Shown here: positions 54,058-62,518 of the stretch, in pieces | Layout: each line of letters opens with the position of its first letter | Position numbering within the stretch: position 1 is the first letter of the stretch | NCBI RefSeq assembly: GCF_027257195.1 | Contig: NZ_JAPDFS010000001.1 | Span: 793,876-857,875 of the forward strand | From: Halorubrum sp. F4 | Lineage (GTDB): Archaea; Halobacteriota; Halobacteria; Halobacteriales; Haloferacaceae | Length of the DNA stretch: 64,000 nt | Direction of reading: 5' to 3' | Position numbers and translations under genes: made by a program | The notes under the pieces: generated by a model | Told to the model about the DNA's origin: nothing | The model's database searches: none | The model's input: only the letters and a program-made list of their open reading frames with translations

Positions 54058-54813
54058 CTACCCGATGTAACGTAAGTCGTCGTCGGGGACGGCCGGACCG
54101 TCCTGCATCTCGCGGATCTTGCCGACGACCTCCTCCATCTCCTCGGCGCGGTCCTCGAGGGAGTCGTAGCCGAGCTCGAAGTCGAGGAGGTCCTCGAGAA
54201 CCTCGAGGACCGCGCGCGCGCTCTTCGGATCGACGAGGTAACCGCTGGTCTCGCCCATCAGACACGCCGCCTCCAGTCCGCGGCGACCGCCGAGCCCGAG
54301 CACGAGCCCCGAGACGCCGACGATCCCGCCGGCCGGCTCGTCCGGCCGGAACTCGACGTTCGCCTCACGGAGGTCGTCCGCGAGCGCGGCCTCGGAGACC
54401 GCGCCGAGCACCGTGTACTCCTCGACGAGTTCGCCCGTGGGCACGCCGCCCAGCGCGAACGCGCGCTCCGCGCCGAACGACTCGGCGACGTCGAGGAACG
54501 TCGAGGTGAGCGTGTAGTGGCCCGCGTTCGATCCCGCCTGGTGGTCGCCGGTCAACACGAGCAGGTCGGAACCGTCGGTCTCGACGGCGTGAAACTCCGC
54601 GCAAGTGAGCTCCGCGACGCCGTCCTCGCCGTCGACGCTCACCTGTGGCGGGAACTCCGTCGCGTACACCCGCCGAACGAGCTCGCCGTCGAACTCCTCG
54701 AGGAGGTGTTCGGCCGCGAGCTTTCCCACGTGGCCGACGCCGGGAAGCCCCTCGATCAGCACCGGCTCGTCGAGCTCCGGCGTCGCCACCTCGTCGATCT
54801 CGATGTCGTCCAT
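54058..54813 (-). CDS. proteasome assembly chaperone family (PAC2) protein
   Basis: A 251-residue PAC2-family protein: 'DEPVLIEGLPGVGHVGKLAA' (about 15-34), 'EFHAVETDGSDLLVLTGDHQ', FALGGVPTGEL and 'GIVGVSGLVLGLGGRRGLEA', with a final coiled segment (about 212-238). Archaeal members are thought to assist 20S proteasome assembly. The gene follows nop10 by 113 bases in the same direction, at the end of the ribosomal L44e operon, an order common in archaea. Confidence 0.9.
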   Translation of the reverse strand: MDDIEIDEVATPELDEPVLIEGLPGVGHVGKLAAEHLLEEFDGELVRRVYATEFPPQVSVDGEDGVAELTCAEFHAVETDGSDLLVLTGDHQAGSNAGHYTLTSTFLDVAESFGAERAFALGGVPTGELVEEYTVLGAVSEAALADDLREANVEFRPDEPAGGIVGVSGLVLGLGGRRGLEAACLMGETSGYLVDPKSARAVLEVLEDLLDFELGYDSLEDRAEEMEEVVGKIREMQDGPAVPDDDLRYIG

Positions 54814-54926
54814 GTCGTGTCCGTCCGGGCGGCGGTCACAAGAGGGTGGCTATTCCGCGGGCAGCGATCAGAGACGCCGGGGCGGTGCCGTCGGAAGCGC
54901 TCAGTCGGGACGTGCGTCGGGAGCGT

Positions 54927-55106
54927 TCAGGGCCGATCCCGCCGCGCACGCCGGCGGTACTCGCCGTACCGGTCCGTCGGGTCGAACGGAGCCGGCGCGC
55001 TGTTCTCGGCCGGCGCGTCACAGACCGGACAGCGGTCGCCGAGCGTGTACACCGGACGGTCGTGAACGTTCTCCGGATCCGAACAGACGTGAATATCGGA
55101 GCGCAC
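54927..55106 (-). CDS. nop10: H/ACA ribonucleoprotein component Nop10
   Basis: A 59-codon protein I translated by hand from a GTG at 55106: it starts VRSDIHVCSDPENVHDR, contains YTLGDRCPVCDAPAENSAPA and FDPTDRYGEYRRRAR. The short Cys region (C8, C26, C29), the PVYTLGD and P-x-DRYGEYRR patterns are diagnostic of Nop10, which binds the Cbf5 pseudouridine synthase in H/ACA particles. It lies 33 bases after aIF2-alpha, its usual archaeal neighbour. The first zinc knuckle keeps only one cysteine, common in halophile forms. Confidence 0.9.
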   Translation of the reverse strand: MRSDIHVCSDPENVHDRPVYTLGDRCPVCDAPAENSAPAPFDPTDRYGEYRRRARRDRP

Positions 55107-55139
55107 GGGCGGTGAAGATGAAACGTAGGGCGGTCGTGA

Positions 55140-55940
55140 TTACTCGTCGTCCTCGCGTCGTTCGCGGTGGAACGACCCGACGCCGCCGGCGGACTCGATC
55201 GCCTCGCGGGCGCGTTTCGCGGCGGCCTCGAGCTGGTCCTCCGCAGTCTTATAGTCGGGCGCGCGCACCTTGATCCGGTACTCGGGCGAGCCGACGTAGC
55301 CCACGTCGAGCTCGACGCCGTCCGGGATCTCGCCGTTCCCCTCGGCGGCCTCCAGGGCGCTCTTGACGTCGTCGACGCCGTCGGACGCGGTCGACTCGAG
55401 GTCGACGTAGCCGGTGACGTCGACGTACGGGACCGAGACGTTCTCCCGGGCCGCGTCGACGATCGACTCCGCCGACTCGTCGTCGATCTCCACGTCCTCG
55501 AGCGCCTCGAGTCCGCGGATCGCCGACGCCTCGAAGGCGTCGTACAGCGAGTCGTACTCGCGGAGGAGGGCGTTGGCGACCGAGGTGTAGCGGTCGTCGC
55601 CGACGTCCTCGCCGAGCGCGATGAGCATCCAGTTGTCCGCCTTGCGCTCGTTCTTCCAGTCCTGGATCGTCTCCTTCCGCTGGTGTTCGTTGACGTCCTT
55701 GATCGAGAGGTCGATCTGGTTGGAGGACGTATCGACCTCGAGTACCTTCGCGACGACCGTCTGTCCCTCGCGGACGTGGTCGCGGACGTTCTTGATCCAG
55801 CCGGAGGCGACCTCGCTGATGTGACACAGGCCCCGCTTCTCCTCGTACTGGTCGAGATCGACGAAGACGCCGAAGTCGGCGATCTCGTCGATCTCGCCGA
55901 CGACGAGCTCACCGGGTTCGGGCCAGCCGCTGTACTTCAT
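55140..55940 (-). CDS. eif2a: translation initiation factor aIF2 subunit alpha
   Basis: A 266-residue aIF2-alpha, part of the ternary complex bringing initiator tRNA to the small ribosomal subunit. The N-terminal S1 domain (about 8-85) has [20 protein letters not shown] and '[20 protein letters not shown]'. A helical domain (about 88-170) and a C-terminal alpha/beta domain with '[20 protein letters not shown]' follow. Length fits. It lies 17 bases after S27e and upstream of nop10 in the standard archaeal operon. Confidence 0.97.
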   Translation of the reverse strand: MKYSGWPEPGELVVGEIDEIADFGVFVDLDQYEEKRGLCHISEVASGWIKNVRDHVREGQTVVAKVLEVDTSSNQIDLSIKDVNEHQRKETIQDWKNERKADNWMLIALGEDVGDDRYTSVANALLREYDSLYDAFEASAIRGLEALEDVEIDDESAESIVDAARENVSVPYVDVTGYVDLESTASDGVDDVKSALEAAEGNGEIPDGVELDVGYVGSPEYRIKVRAPDYKTAEDQLEAAAKRAREAIESAGGVGSFHRERREDDE

Positions 55941-55957
55941 GATGGGGGGTGAGGCGG

Positions 55958-56131
55958 TTACCGCGCCTCAACGGTTTCCACGACGTCGCCGTACAGCTCG
56001 GCCTCCCCGCCGGTCGGGGTCGCGAGCGTGGTGCCGCAGACGGCACACGACACGACCGAGGAGGCCTTGCCGAAGACGACCTGTTCGTTCTCACAGTCCG
56101 CACAGACCACGCGGTGGAAGCTTCCCGCCAT
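55958..56131 (-). CDS. rps27e: 30S ribosomal protein S27e
   Basis: A 57-residue zinc ribbon protein of the small ribosomal subunit: [20 protein letters not shown] (C-x-x-C) and [20 protein letters not shown] (C-x-x-C). The ATG at 56131 is two bases after the L44e stop. A GGAG in CAGGAGTAACC overlaps that stop and serves as ribosome binding site, so the longer frame to 56167 is not the start. Confidence 0.97.
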   Translation of the reverse strand: MAGSFHRVVCADCENEQVVFGKASSVVSCAVCGTTLATPTGGEAELYGDVVETVEAR

Positions 56132-56133
56132 GG

Positions 56134-56415
56134 TTACTCCTGGAACGTGAGTCGGCCCGCGCGCCATCCCTCGCGCATGTGGGCCTTCCCGCAGTCGCTG
56201 CAGCGGTACTTCAGGTGGGTCTTCTTGGTGGGCTTGTCGCCACCGGGCACCTTCGAGTATCCGCCGGCGTTGCCGATCGTCGCGAGCGCGCGGCGTCGCT
56301 GACGCGCGTCGCGTTTCATGCCGGTCGCACGGCCCGATCGGACCTTCTCTACCTCGTGCTCCTGATGGGAGTCACAGTGAGGGCAGTACGTATTGAAGCG
56401 GCGTGGCATTTCCAT
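56134..56415 (-). CDS. rpl44e: 50S ribosomal protein L44e
   Basis: A 93-residue large-subunit protein: [20 protein letters not shown] at the start, '[20 protein letters not shown]', '[20 protein letters not shown]' and [19 protein letters not shown] at the end, with two CxxC zinc knuckles. First gene of the L44e-S27e-aIF2alpha-nop10-PAC2 transcript. ATG at 56415 matches the known haloarchaeal MxMPRRF start. A TTTTAAG-like element near 56451-56457 may be the TATA box. Confidence 0.97.
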   Translation of the reverse strand: MEMPRRFNTYCPHCDSHQEHEVEKVRSGRATGMKRDARQRRRALATIGNAGGYSKVPGGDKPTKKTHLKYRCSDCGKAHMREGWRAGRLTFQE

Positions 56416-56526
56416 GGATATCTACCTTGGAAGCCGGTTCGACGCCGACGCTTAAAACGGGTTTGGTCTGGCGTGGACGGCGGACGCGGCGTCCGTCGGG
56501 GGCGAATCGCGCCCTCGGACCGCGGC

Positions 56527-57630
56527 CTACAGCGTGTAGTCGTGCTCGCCCGTCTCCGACTCCAGGAAAGCCGTCAGCAGGTCGATCGTCGCCGCGACGT
56601 CCCGCACGTCCGCGGTCTCGGTCACCGTGTGGAGGTACCGCGTGGGGATCGAGATCGCTCCGACCGGCTTCGCGCCGCCCGGCGTTTGGAAGCCGGCGGT
56701 GTCGGTGCCGCCCGCCGGCAACACCTCGTGTTGGTGGTCGATGTCGTTCGACTCGGCGACGCCGGTCAGACGCCGATGGACCTTCGGGCTCGTGATCACC
56801 GAGGAGTCCTTAAGCTTGATCGCCGCGCCCTCGCCGAGGCTCGTCACCGCGTCGGCCGCCTCGCCGATCTGCGGGACGTCGTTGGCGACGGTGACGTCGA
56901 GCGCGACCGCGAGGTCCGGGTCGATATCGACGCCGAGCGCGTGCGCGCCACGGAGCCCGACCTCCTCCTGGACCGTCGCGGCGAAGTGGACCGTGACGTC
57001 GGGGTCGTCGATCCGCCGAGCGGCCTCGAGCATCGCGAAGAGGCAGACGCGGTCGTCGAGCGCCTTCCCGGTCACGCAGTCGCCCATCCGGGTCGTCGTC
57101 TGTTCGAGCGTGACGAGGTCGCCGACGCTCACCAGCTCGTCGACCGCCTCGGCGTCTCGGCCGAGGTCGATGAAGACGTCCGAGACCTCCTCGTCGGCCT
57201 CCTTCTGCTCGTCGGTGAGCGTGTGCGGCGGGACGGAGCCGATGACGCCCGTGAGGTCCTCCTCGCCGTGGACGGTCACGCGCTGGGCGCGGAGTACGCG
57301 CGGATCGAATCCGCCGAGGGCGTCCACTCGAACGAACCCCTCGTCGTCGACGTGGCGGACCATGAACCCGATCTCGTCCATGTGGGCCGCCACCGCGACG
57401 GCGTAGTCGGCGTCGCCCGCTATCGTCCCGACCACGTTCCCCATCGCGTCGGTGCGAACGCGGTCGACTGTGTCGGCGAACTCCCGACGAACGATCTCCC
57501 GAACGCGGTCCTCGTATCCCGGAACCCCCCGAGCCTCCGTCAACTCGTACAGCAGGTCGTCGTCGACCGGATCGTCGGCGTTCAGCGGATCGTCATCGTC
57601 GAACGGGTCGTCGTCGGACGTGGCGGTCAT
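56527..57630 (-). CDS. M42 family metallopeptidase (TET-type aminopeptidase)
   Basis: A 367-residue M42 aminopeptidase. Metal ligands appear in AVAAHMDEIGFMV (H, D), TGKALDDRV (D), 'VQEEVGLRGAH' (catalytic E and ligand E), VALDVTVAND (D) and the C-terminal 'RYLHTVTETADV' (H). Such enzymes form large tetrahedral particles that trim peptides released by the proteasome. The first 23 residues are an extra acidic stretch (DDDPFDDDDPLNADDPVDDD) ahead of 'LLYELTEARGVPGYEDRVRE', probably a halophilic tail. ATG 57630 is chosen; the 762-codon frame beyond it is read through antisense sequence. Confidence 0.9.
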   Translation of the reverse strand: MTATSDDDPFDDDDPLNADDPVDDDLLYELTEARGVPGYEDRVREIVRREFADTVDRVRTDAMGNVVGTIAGDADYAVAVAAHMDEIGFMVRHVDDEGFVRVDALGGFDPRVLRAQRVTVHGEEDLTGVIGSVPPHTLTDEQKEADEEVSDVFIDLGRDAEAVDELVSVGDLVTLEQTTTRMGDCVTGKALDDRVCLFAMLEAARRIDDPDVTVHFAATVQEEVGLRGAHALGVDIDPDLAVALDVTVANDVPQIGEAADAVTSLGEGAAIKLKDSSVITSPKVHRRLTGVAESNDIDHQHEVLPAGGTDTAGFQTPGGAKPVGAISIPTRYLHTVTETADVRDVAATIDLLTAFLESETGEHDYTL

Positions 57631-57744
57631 GCGCGGATCCAACGCCGCCACACGCAAAGTACCGTGGGGTCCGACTTCGAGAACGGTAAACTGATTCATC
57701 GTGGTTCCACAACGCTTTTGCGGTCCCTCCGGAGAGGTGGGGGC

Positions 57745-58002
57745 ATGACCGACGTCAAAGCGGAACTCCGCGAACAGTTCATGGACGCCTTCGGCGGCGC
57801 GGACTTTCCCGTCAAGAACCAGATGGACCTCGTCCCGGCGCTGCCGAACGGCCCGGCGACGAAGTTCGAGGCGGGTGACGTGAGCTTCACCGCGATGGAG
57901 CTCGCCGCCAAGCTCGGAAGCGACCAGGACTTCCCCTACGACAGCGCCGAGGAACTCGTCGACGACGTCCTCGAGGCGCTCGAATCGAAGGACCTGATCT
58001 GA
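57745..58002 (+). CDS. MTH865 family protein
   Basis: An 85-residue helical protein: 'VKAELREQFMDAFGGADFPV', KNQMDLVPALPNGPATKFEA and 'FTAMELAAKLGSDQDFPYDS'. This closely follows the MTH865 family, a small archaeal EF-hand-like helix-bundle family of unknown function. The GGAGAGGTG about ten bases before the ATG at 57745 is a plausible ribosome binding site, and CGCTTTTG near 57711-57718 a weak TATA candidate. Divergent from the M42 gene. Confidence 0.88.
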   Translation: MTDVKAELREQFMDAFGGADFPVKNQMDLVPALPNGPATKFEAGDVSFTAMELAAKLGSDQDFPYDSAEELVDDVLEALESKDLI

Positions 58003-58077
58003 ACGGTTACCCACCGGCGAGGATCCGAGAGGGGACGCCGGCGAGGGGTTGATGGTCACGCAGCCGTTAGACCGCCC

Positions 58078-58791
58078 GTGACCGTGGCCGCCATCGATAT
58101 CGTCCCGGCCGCTACCGACGTCGTCCCGCCGTGGGTCCTCGCGGGGGTCGCACTCGGCGTCGCCGCGAGCGTCGTCGTCGCCGTCGTCTTCTACCTCGGC
58201 CAGCGGCTGTTCCCGGAGAAAGCGTCCTCCGTCGAGGGGACGCCGAGCGGCGACGCGCGCCGCCGCGGCGAGATCCGCGCGTACCTCACGGCGATCGGCG
58301 AGCGCTTCCTCGAGGACCACGCGGTCGGCGGCGTCGTCGTTCCCTTCTACCTCCCGGCACGCGGGGTCGCCGTCACCTTCGACGCGCACGATTACTTCCG
58401 GCTCGAGGGCGAGAGCGTCCACGCCGTGTTGTGCGAACACGAGATGCCCGGACGCGGGCTCGGTCGACGCCTCCCGTTCGACGTGACCGAACCCGACTGG
58501 GGCGGCGGTCCCGATCGACGGCGGGGAAACGACCGCGTCGCGGACGCCTTCACGGAGCTCGGGCTCGCGCCCGACGCCGACGCCGACGAGGTGAAGCGGG
58601 CCTACCGCGAACGGGTGAAGGAGACGCACCCGGACCGCGGCGGCGACGAGGCGGCGTTTCGCCGCGTCCAGGAGGCGTACGCGACCGCCAGCGACCACGC
58701 CGACGAGAACACGGCCGTATCCGACCGGGCAGGCCGAGGTGGCCGATCCGGGCGGGACGGCCGCCGGAGCGGACACGGGTTCGGGCGCTGA
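58078..58791 (+). CDS. membrane-anchored J-domain protein
   Basis: A 237-residue protein from a GTG start. One N-terminal helix (about 18-42) anchors it to the membrane. A middle domain (about 60-145; 'LPARGVAVTFDAHDYFRLEG') is unassigned. A J domain (about 155-205) includes 'ELGLAPDADADEVKRAYRER' and KETHPDRGGDEAAF, where the HPD signature needed to stimulate Hsp70/DnaK is intact. A basic glycine-rich tail ends the protein. It may recruit DnaK to the membrane. No dnaK is in the window. Confidence 0.85.
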   Translation: MTVAAIDIVPAATDVVPPWVLAGVALGVAASVVVAVVFYLGQRLFPEKASSVEGTPSGDARRRGEIRAYLTAIGERFLEDHAVGGVVVPFYLPARGVAVTFDAHDYFRLEGESVHAVLCEHEMPGRGLGRRLPFDVTEPDWGGGPDRRRGNDRVADAFTELGLAPDADADEVKRAYRERVKETHPDRGGDEAAFRRVQEAYATASDHADENTAVSDRAGRGGRSGRDGRRSGHGFGR

Positions 58792-58885
58792 CACGACCAC
58801 TCCGTCGGTATCCACCCGTTCTTTCGGACCCGCCGATCCCTTCCGAACGAACGTTTATGTCGATAGATACGTCATCACATGTCAC

Positions 58886-59926
58886 ATGCGCGCAGCCAGA
58901 CTCCACGAGTACACGGACGACATGACCGAGGGGCTCACGATCGACGAGGTCGACCGTCCGGAGGCGACGGGCGCGAGCGACGTGATCGTCGAGGTCGAGG
59001 GGGCGGGGTGGTGTCAGACAGACAACCACATAATCGAGGGGATGTGGGAGGAGTACGTCCCCCAGGATCTCCCGATGACGCTCGGCCACGAGAACGCCGG
59101 GACGGTCGTCGAGACGGGCGAGGACGTCGGGATCGTCTCCGAGGGCGACCCGGTCATCTGTCATCCGGTTCAGACCTGTGGCACCTGTCGACCCTGTCGG
59201 CTCGGCGAGACGATGTACTGCGAGAACGACGCGTTCAACGGACTCACCACCGACGGCGGCTTCGCCGACTACCTCCACACGAGCGAGCGCTCGGTGATCC
59301 CGCTGCCGACCGGCGTCGAGCCGGTCGACATCGCCCCGCACGCGGACGCTGGGATCACGGCGTATCACGCAGCAAAGAAGGCGGTAAGCGAGTTGAACCC
59401 CGGCGACCACGCGGTCGTCATCGGGGTCGGCGGGCTGGGCCACATCGGTCTCCAGTGTCTCGATGCGATGAGCGCGGCCCGGATCACCGCGGTCGACCTC
59501 AAGGAGTCCGCGCTCGACCTCGCGGAGGGGTACGGCGCCGACCACGTGGTCAACCCGGGCGAGGCGGACGTGCGCGAGGAGCTCGACGGGATCACCGACG
59601 GGACGGGCGCGACACAGGTCCTCGACTTCGTCGGCGAGGACGTGACCACGGCGTACGCCCCGGACATCACCGCCGCCGGTGGCGACCACCACGTCATCGG
59701 CTACGGCGGCCACGTCCACGAACCGGCCCAGGCACTCGTGAACGGCGAGTTCTCGTTCGTCGGTAACATCGTCGGCCGCTACGCTGAGCTCCAGGAACTC
59801 GTCGCGCTCGTGGAGCAGGGCGACGTCGACCTCCACACGAGCCGGTACGATCTCGGCGAGGTCAACGCGGTCGCCGAGAAGCTCGAACACGGGGAGATCG
59901 ACGGCCGAGCCGTCATCACGCCCTGA
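58886..59926 (+). CDS. zinc-dependent NAD(P) alcohol dehydrogenase
   Basis: A 346-residue medium-chain dehydrogenase. Catalytic zinc ligands: C in GAGWCQTDNH, H and E in LGHENAGTVV. Four structural-zinc cysteines are in TCGTCRPCRLGETMYC (about 96-111). The Rossmann motif VVIGVGGLGHIGLQ (about 177-190) precedes VDLKESAL, an acid at the end of beta-2 that suggests NAD. The substrate is a primary or secondary alcohol. The ATG at 58886 is preceded by TTTATG near 58853 (about 30 bases), a possible TATA. The longer frame covers the J-domain gene's end. Confidence 0.9.
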   Translation: MRAARLHEYTDDMTEGLTIDEVDRPEATGASDVIVEVEGAGWCQTDNHIIEGMWEEYVPQDLPMTLGHENAGTVVETGEDVGIVSEGDPVICHPVQTCGTCRPCRLGETMYCENDAFNGLTTDGGFADYLHTSERSVIPLPTGVEPVDIAPHADAGITAYHAAKKAVSELNPGDHAVVIGVGGLGHIGLQCLDAMSAARITAVDLKESALDLAEGYGADHVVNPGEADVREELDGITDGTGATQVLDFVGEDVTTAYAPDITAAGGDHHVIGYGGHVHEPAQALVNGEFSFVGNIVGRYAELQELVALVEQGDVDLHTSRYDLGEVNAVAEKLEHGEIDGRAVITP

Positions 59927-59998
59927 GCGGGAACGGGAGACTCAAGTCGGCGTTTCACCCTCGAGAAGAGCTATACGGTGCGTCGTTCACATTCGAGC

Positions 59999-60481
59999 AT
60001 GGACACGATCCCCGCCCGTTGGTCCGACCTCTCGGCGTCCGGACGCTGGTCGATTCTTGCGGGCGGCTACACGTTCGCCTGTGCCACGTTCACGGCGGTC
60101 CTGCTCTCCGACATGCTCGGGCTCTTCGCCGAAGTGATCGGCCTCCCGGCGGCTCTCTCGATGGCCATCCTCGCGAGTCCCGCGCTCGTCGCGGGCGCGG
60201 GATTCTGGTGGCTGCTCGTCGAACGATCGGGGACCTACGCGTACCATCGTGGAGCCGCGTTCGGGCTGCTCACCGCGCTCGCCACCGGAACCGTGTGGAC
60301 GGGTCGTTTCGTGGTCGTCTGGGGCGTCGAGATGCTCACGGCGGGCCCCGTCCCGCTGTTGGTCGGGTTCACGCTCGGCGTGACCGCCGTCGCGGGGGCA
60401 CTCGTCGGTCTCCCGATCACGTACGCCCGCCGCCGGAACGAGGCACGCCCCGACGCCGCCGCGACCGCTAACTCCTTGTGA
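59999..60481 (+). CDS. four-helix membrane protein, unknown
   Basis: A 160-residue protein with about four hydrophobic helices: 'SILAGGYTFACATFTAVLLS', 'PAALSMAILASPALVAGAGF', 'RGAAFGLLTALATGTVWTGR' and 'PLLVGFTLGVTAVAGALVGL'. No family is recognised. It lies 22 bases upstream of the E1-alpha gene on the same strand. ATG 59999 is chosen over the frame opening at 59978. Confidence 0.7.
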   Translation: MDTIPARWSDLSASGRWSILAGGYTFACATFTAVLLSDMLGLFAEVIGLPAALSMAILASPALVAGAGFWWLLVERSGTYAYHRGAAFGLLTALATGTVWTGRFVVVWGVEMLTAGPVPLLVGFTLGVTAVAGALVGLPITYARRRNEARPDAAATANSL

Positions 60482-60503
60482 CTGCGGACCACACCGGTGG
60501 CGC

Positions 60504-61661
60504 ATGGACGAGACCGGCGACGACGCCGTCGATCCCCTCGCCGACGAGGACGTCTACCGGGTGCTCGGGCCGAACGGGATCCCCCTCCCGGACGCGACCG
60601 TTCCGGACCTGTCGGACGAGACGTTTCTGGCGATCTACCGCGACATGGTCACGACCCGGCGGTTCGACGAGCGCGCGGTCAGCCTCCAGCGGCAGGGACG
60701 AATGGGGACGTACGCGCCGTGCGCGGGCCAGGAGGGGTCGGCGGTCGGCTCCACCCACGCGCTCCGCGACCGCGACCTGGTAAGCTACCAGTACCGCGAG
60801 CACGGGGCGATCGTCGTCCGCGACCTCCTCGCCGAGTACCTCCCCTACTGGATGGGCCACGAGGCCGGGACGGCGGCGATCGCCGAGGGGAACGTCTTCC
60901 CGCTGAACATCGGGATCGCGGCGCACCTCCCGCACGCGGTCGGGGCGTCGTGGGCGTTCGACTACCGCGACGAGGACCGCGTGGTCGCCTGCCACTTCGG
61001 CGACGGCGCGACGAGCGAGGGGGACTTCCACGAGGCGATGAACTTCGCCGGCGTCTTCGACACGCCGACCCTGTTCTGTTGTCACAACAACGGCTGGGCG
61101 ATCTCGGTCCCGCGCGAGCGCCAGACCGCGAGCGCGACGTTCGCCGCGAAGGCGAGCGCCTACGGCTTCGAGGGCGTCCGCGTCGACGGGATGGATCCCC
61201 TCGCGAGCTACGCCGTCACCCGGGCGGCGGCAGAGCGCGCGCGGAACGCGGACGGGGAGGGGGACGGAGGGGAGACACCCTCCGACGGCCCGCCGGCCCG
61301 TCCGACGCTCGTCGAGTTCGTCGAGTACCGGTACGGAGCACACACCACCGCCGACGACCCCACCGCCTACCGCGCCGACGACGCGGTCGATCCCTGGCGG
61401 GCGATCGACCCGATCGACCGCATGGAGACGTTCCTCCGGGAGACCGGACGGATCGACGACGAGGGCGTCGCGGCGGCCCGCGACCGCGCCGACGACGTCG
61501 TCGCCGACGCGATCGATGCGGCGGAGGCGGTCGAGCCCGATCCGGCCGCGATGTTCGATCACGCCTACGCCGACCCCCCGCCCGAGCTCCGTCGCCAGCG
61601 CGACGAACTGCTCGCGGCGGTCGAGGAACACGGCGAGGAGGCGTTCGACCTCGGGGAGTAG
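60504..61661 (+). CDS. 2-oxoacid dehydrogenase E1 component, alpha subunit
   Basis: A 385-residue thiamine-diphosphate enzyme subunit of the PDH/BCKDH E1-alpha family. GDGATSEGDFHEAMNF followed about 25 residues later by HNN (about 170-200) is the ThDP-magnesium motif. 'GRMGTYAPCAGQEGSAVGST' and the phosphorylation-loop region ERQTASATFAAKASAYG are typical. With a beta subunit it decarboxylates pyruvate or branched-chain 2-oxoacids. No E1-beta, E2 or E3 gene is adjacent: upstream is a membrane protein and downstream an exonuclease. An acidic insertion (about 248-265) is halophilic. Confidence 0.92.
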   Translation: MDETGDDAVDPLADEDVYRVLGPNGIPLPDATVPDLSDETFLAIYRDMVTTRRFDERAVSLQRQGRMGTYAPCAGQEGSAVGSTHALRDRDLVSYQYREHGAIVVRDLLAEYLPYWMGHEAGTAAIAEGNVFPLNIGIAAHLPHAVGASWAFDYRDEDRVVACHFGDGATSEGDFHEAMNFAGVFDTPTLFCCHNNGWAISVPRERQTASATFAAKASAYGFEGVRVDGMDPLASYAVTRAAAERARNADGEGDGGETPSDGPPARPTLVEFVEYRYGAHTTADDPTAYRADDAVDPWRAIDPIDRMETFLRETGRIDDEGVAAARDRADDVVADAIDAAEAVEPDPAAMFDHAYADPPPELRRQRDELLAAVEEHGEEAFDLGE

Positions 61662-61755
61662 CTTCCGGGAACCCCGCCACCGACCCGGTCGTCACCCGGT
61701 ATCGATTCGCCCGCCTCCCGCGGGGTTTTTGCCCGCCGGTCTCCCGGTAGCGGAT

Positions 61756-62517
61756 ATGCGCATCGAGAACAGCTTCATTCCGGTCGAGGGGGTCGGCGAG
61801 ACCACGGAGCGCCGGCTCTGGGAGCGGGGCGTCCACACGTGGGACGAGTTCGATCCCGCCGTCGACGTCGCGGGCGTCGGCTCGACCACCGCCGACCGGA
61901 TCGAGTCGTTCATCGCGGAGGCACGGACCCGCCTCGACGACGGCGACGCGGCGTACTTCGACCGACGGTTCCCGAGCGGGGAGCGCTGGCGCCTCTACGA
62001 GGACTTCCGTGAGGGTACCTGCTTCTTCGACATCGAGACCACCGGCCTCGACGAGCACCGCGACCGGGTCACGACCGTCAGCTTCCATCAGGACGGCGAG
62101 ACGACGACGCTCGTGGCCGGCGACGACCTCACCGCCGCCCGGCTCCGCAAGCGGTTCCGCGAGGCCGACCTCCTGGCGACGTTCAACGGGGCGCGCTTCG
62201 ACGTGCCGTTCCTCGAGACCTCCTTCGGGATCGAGGTCGACACGCCGCACCTGGACCTGATGTACCCCTGTAAGCGGATCGGGCTCTCGGGCGGGCTGAA
62301 GCCGATCGAAAAGCAGCTCGGCATCGACCGCGACCGCCCGGACATCTCCGGCCGCGACGCGGTCCGGCTGTGGCACCAGTACGAGCGCGGCGACGAGGAC
62401 GCCCTGGACACCCTCGTCTCGTACAATCGGGAGGACACGGAGAACCTTCGGACGCTCGCCGACACGGTCTGTGAGTCGCTTCACCGCGACGTGTTCTCGC
62501 CGGCCGTCGGCGAGTAA
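61756..62517 (+). CDS. YprB-like 3'-5' exonuclease (DEDDy) with HhH domain
   Basis: A 253-residue protein. Residues 1-55 hold a helix-hairpin-helix-like segment (PVEGVGETTERRLWERGVHT ... VAGVGSTTADRI), then an RNase H-fold exonuclease: FDIETTGLD (D, E), 'LLATFNGARFDVPFLE' (D) and SYNREDTENL (Y/D). 'MYPCKRIGLSGGLKPIEKQL' fits YprB-like enzymes. Two or three metal-dependent removal of 3' nucleotides in DNA is likely; its target is unknown. ATG at 61756. Confidence 0.88.
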   Translation: MRIENSFIPVEGVGETTERRLWERGVHTWDEFDPAVDVAGVGSTTADRIESFIAEARTRLDDGDAAYFDRRFPSGERWRLYEDFREGTCFFDIETTGLDEHRDRVTTVSFHQDGETTTLVAGDDLTAARLRKRFREADLLATFNGARFDVPFLETSFGIEVDTPHLDLMYPCKRIGLSGGLKPIEKQLGIDRDRPDISGRDAVRLWHQYERGDEDALDTLVSYNREDTENLRTLADTVCESLHRDVFSPAVGE

Positions 62518-62518
62518 G

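Noticed and set aside
52763..54265. longer 500-codon thiolase
   Set aside because: The extra N-terminal part is Arg/Pro/Ser-rich translation of the purine-rich intergenic tract. MTGVRVAGVG at 53929 is the normal thiolase start.
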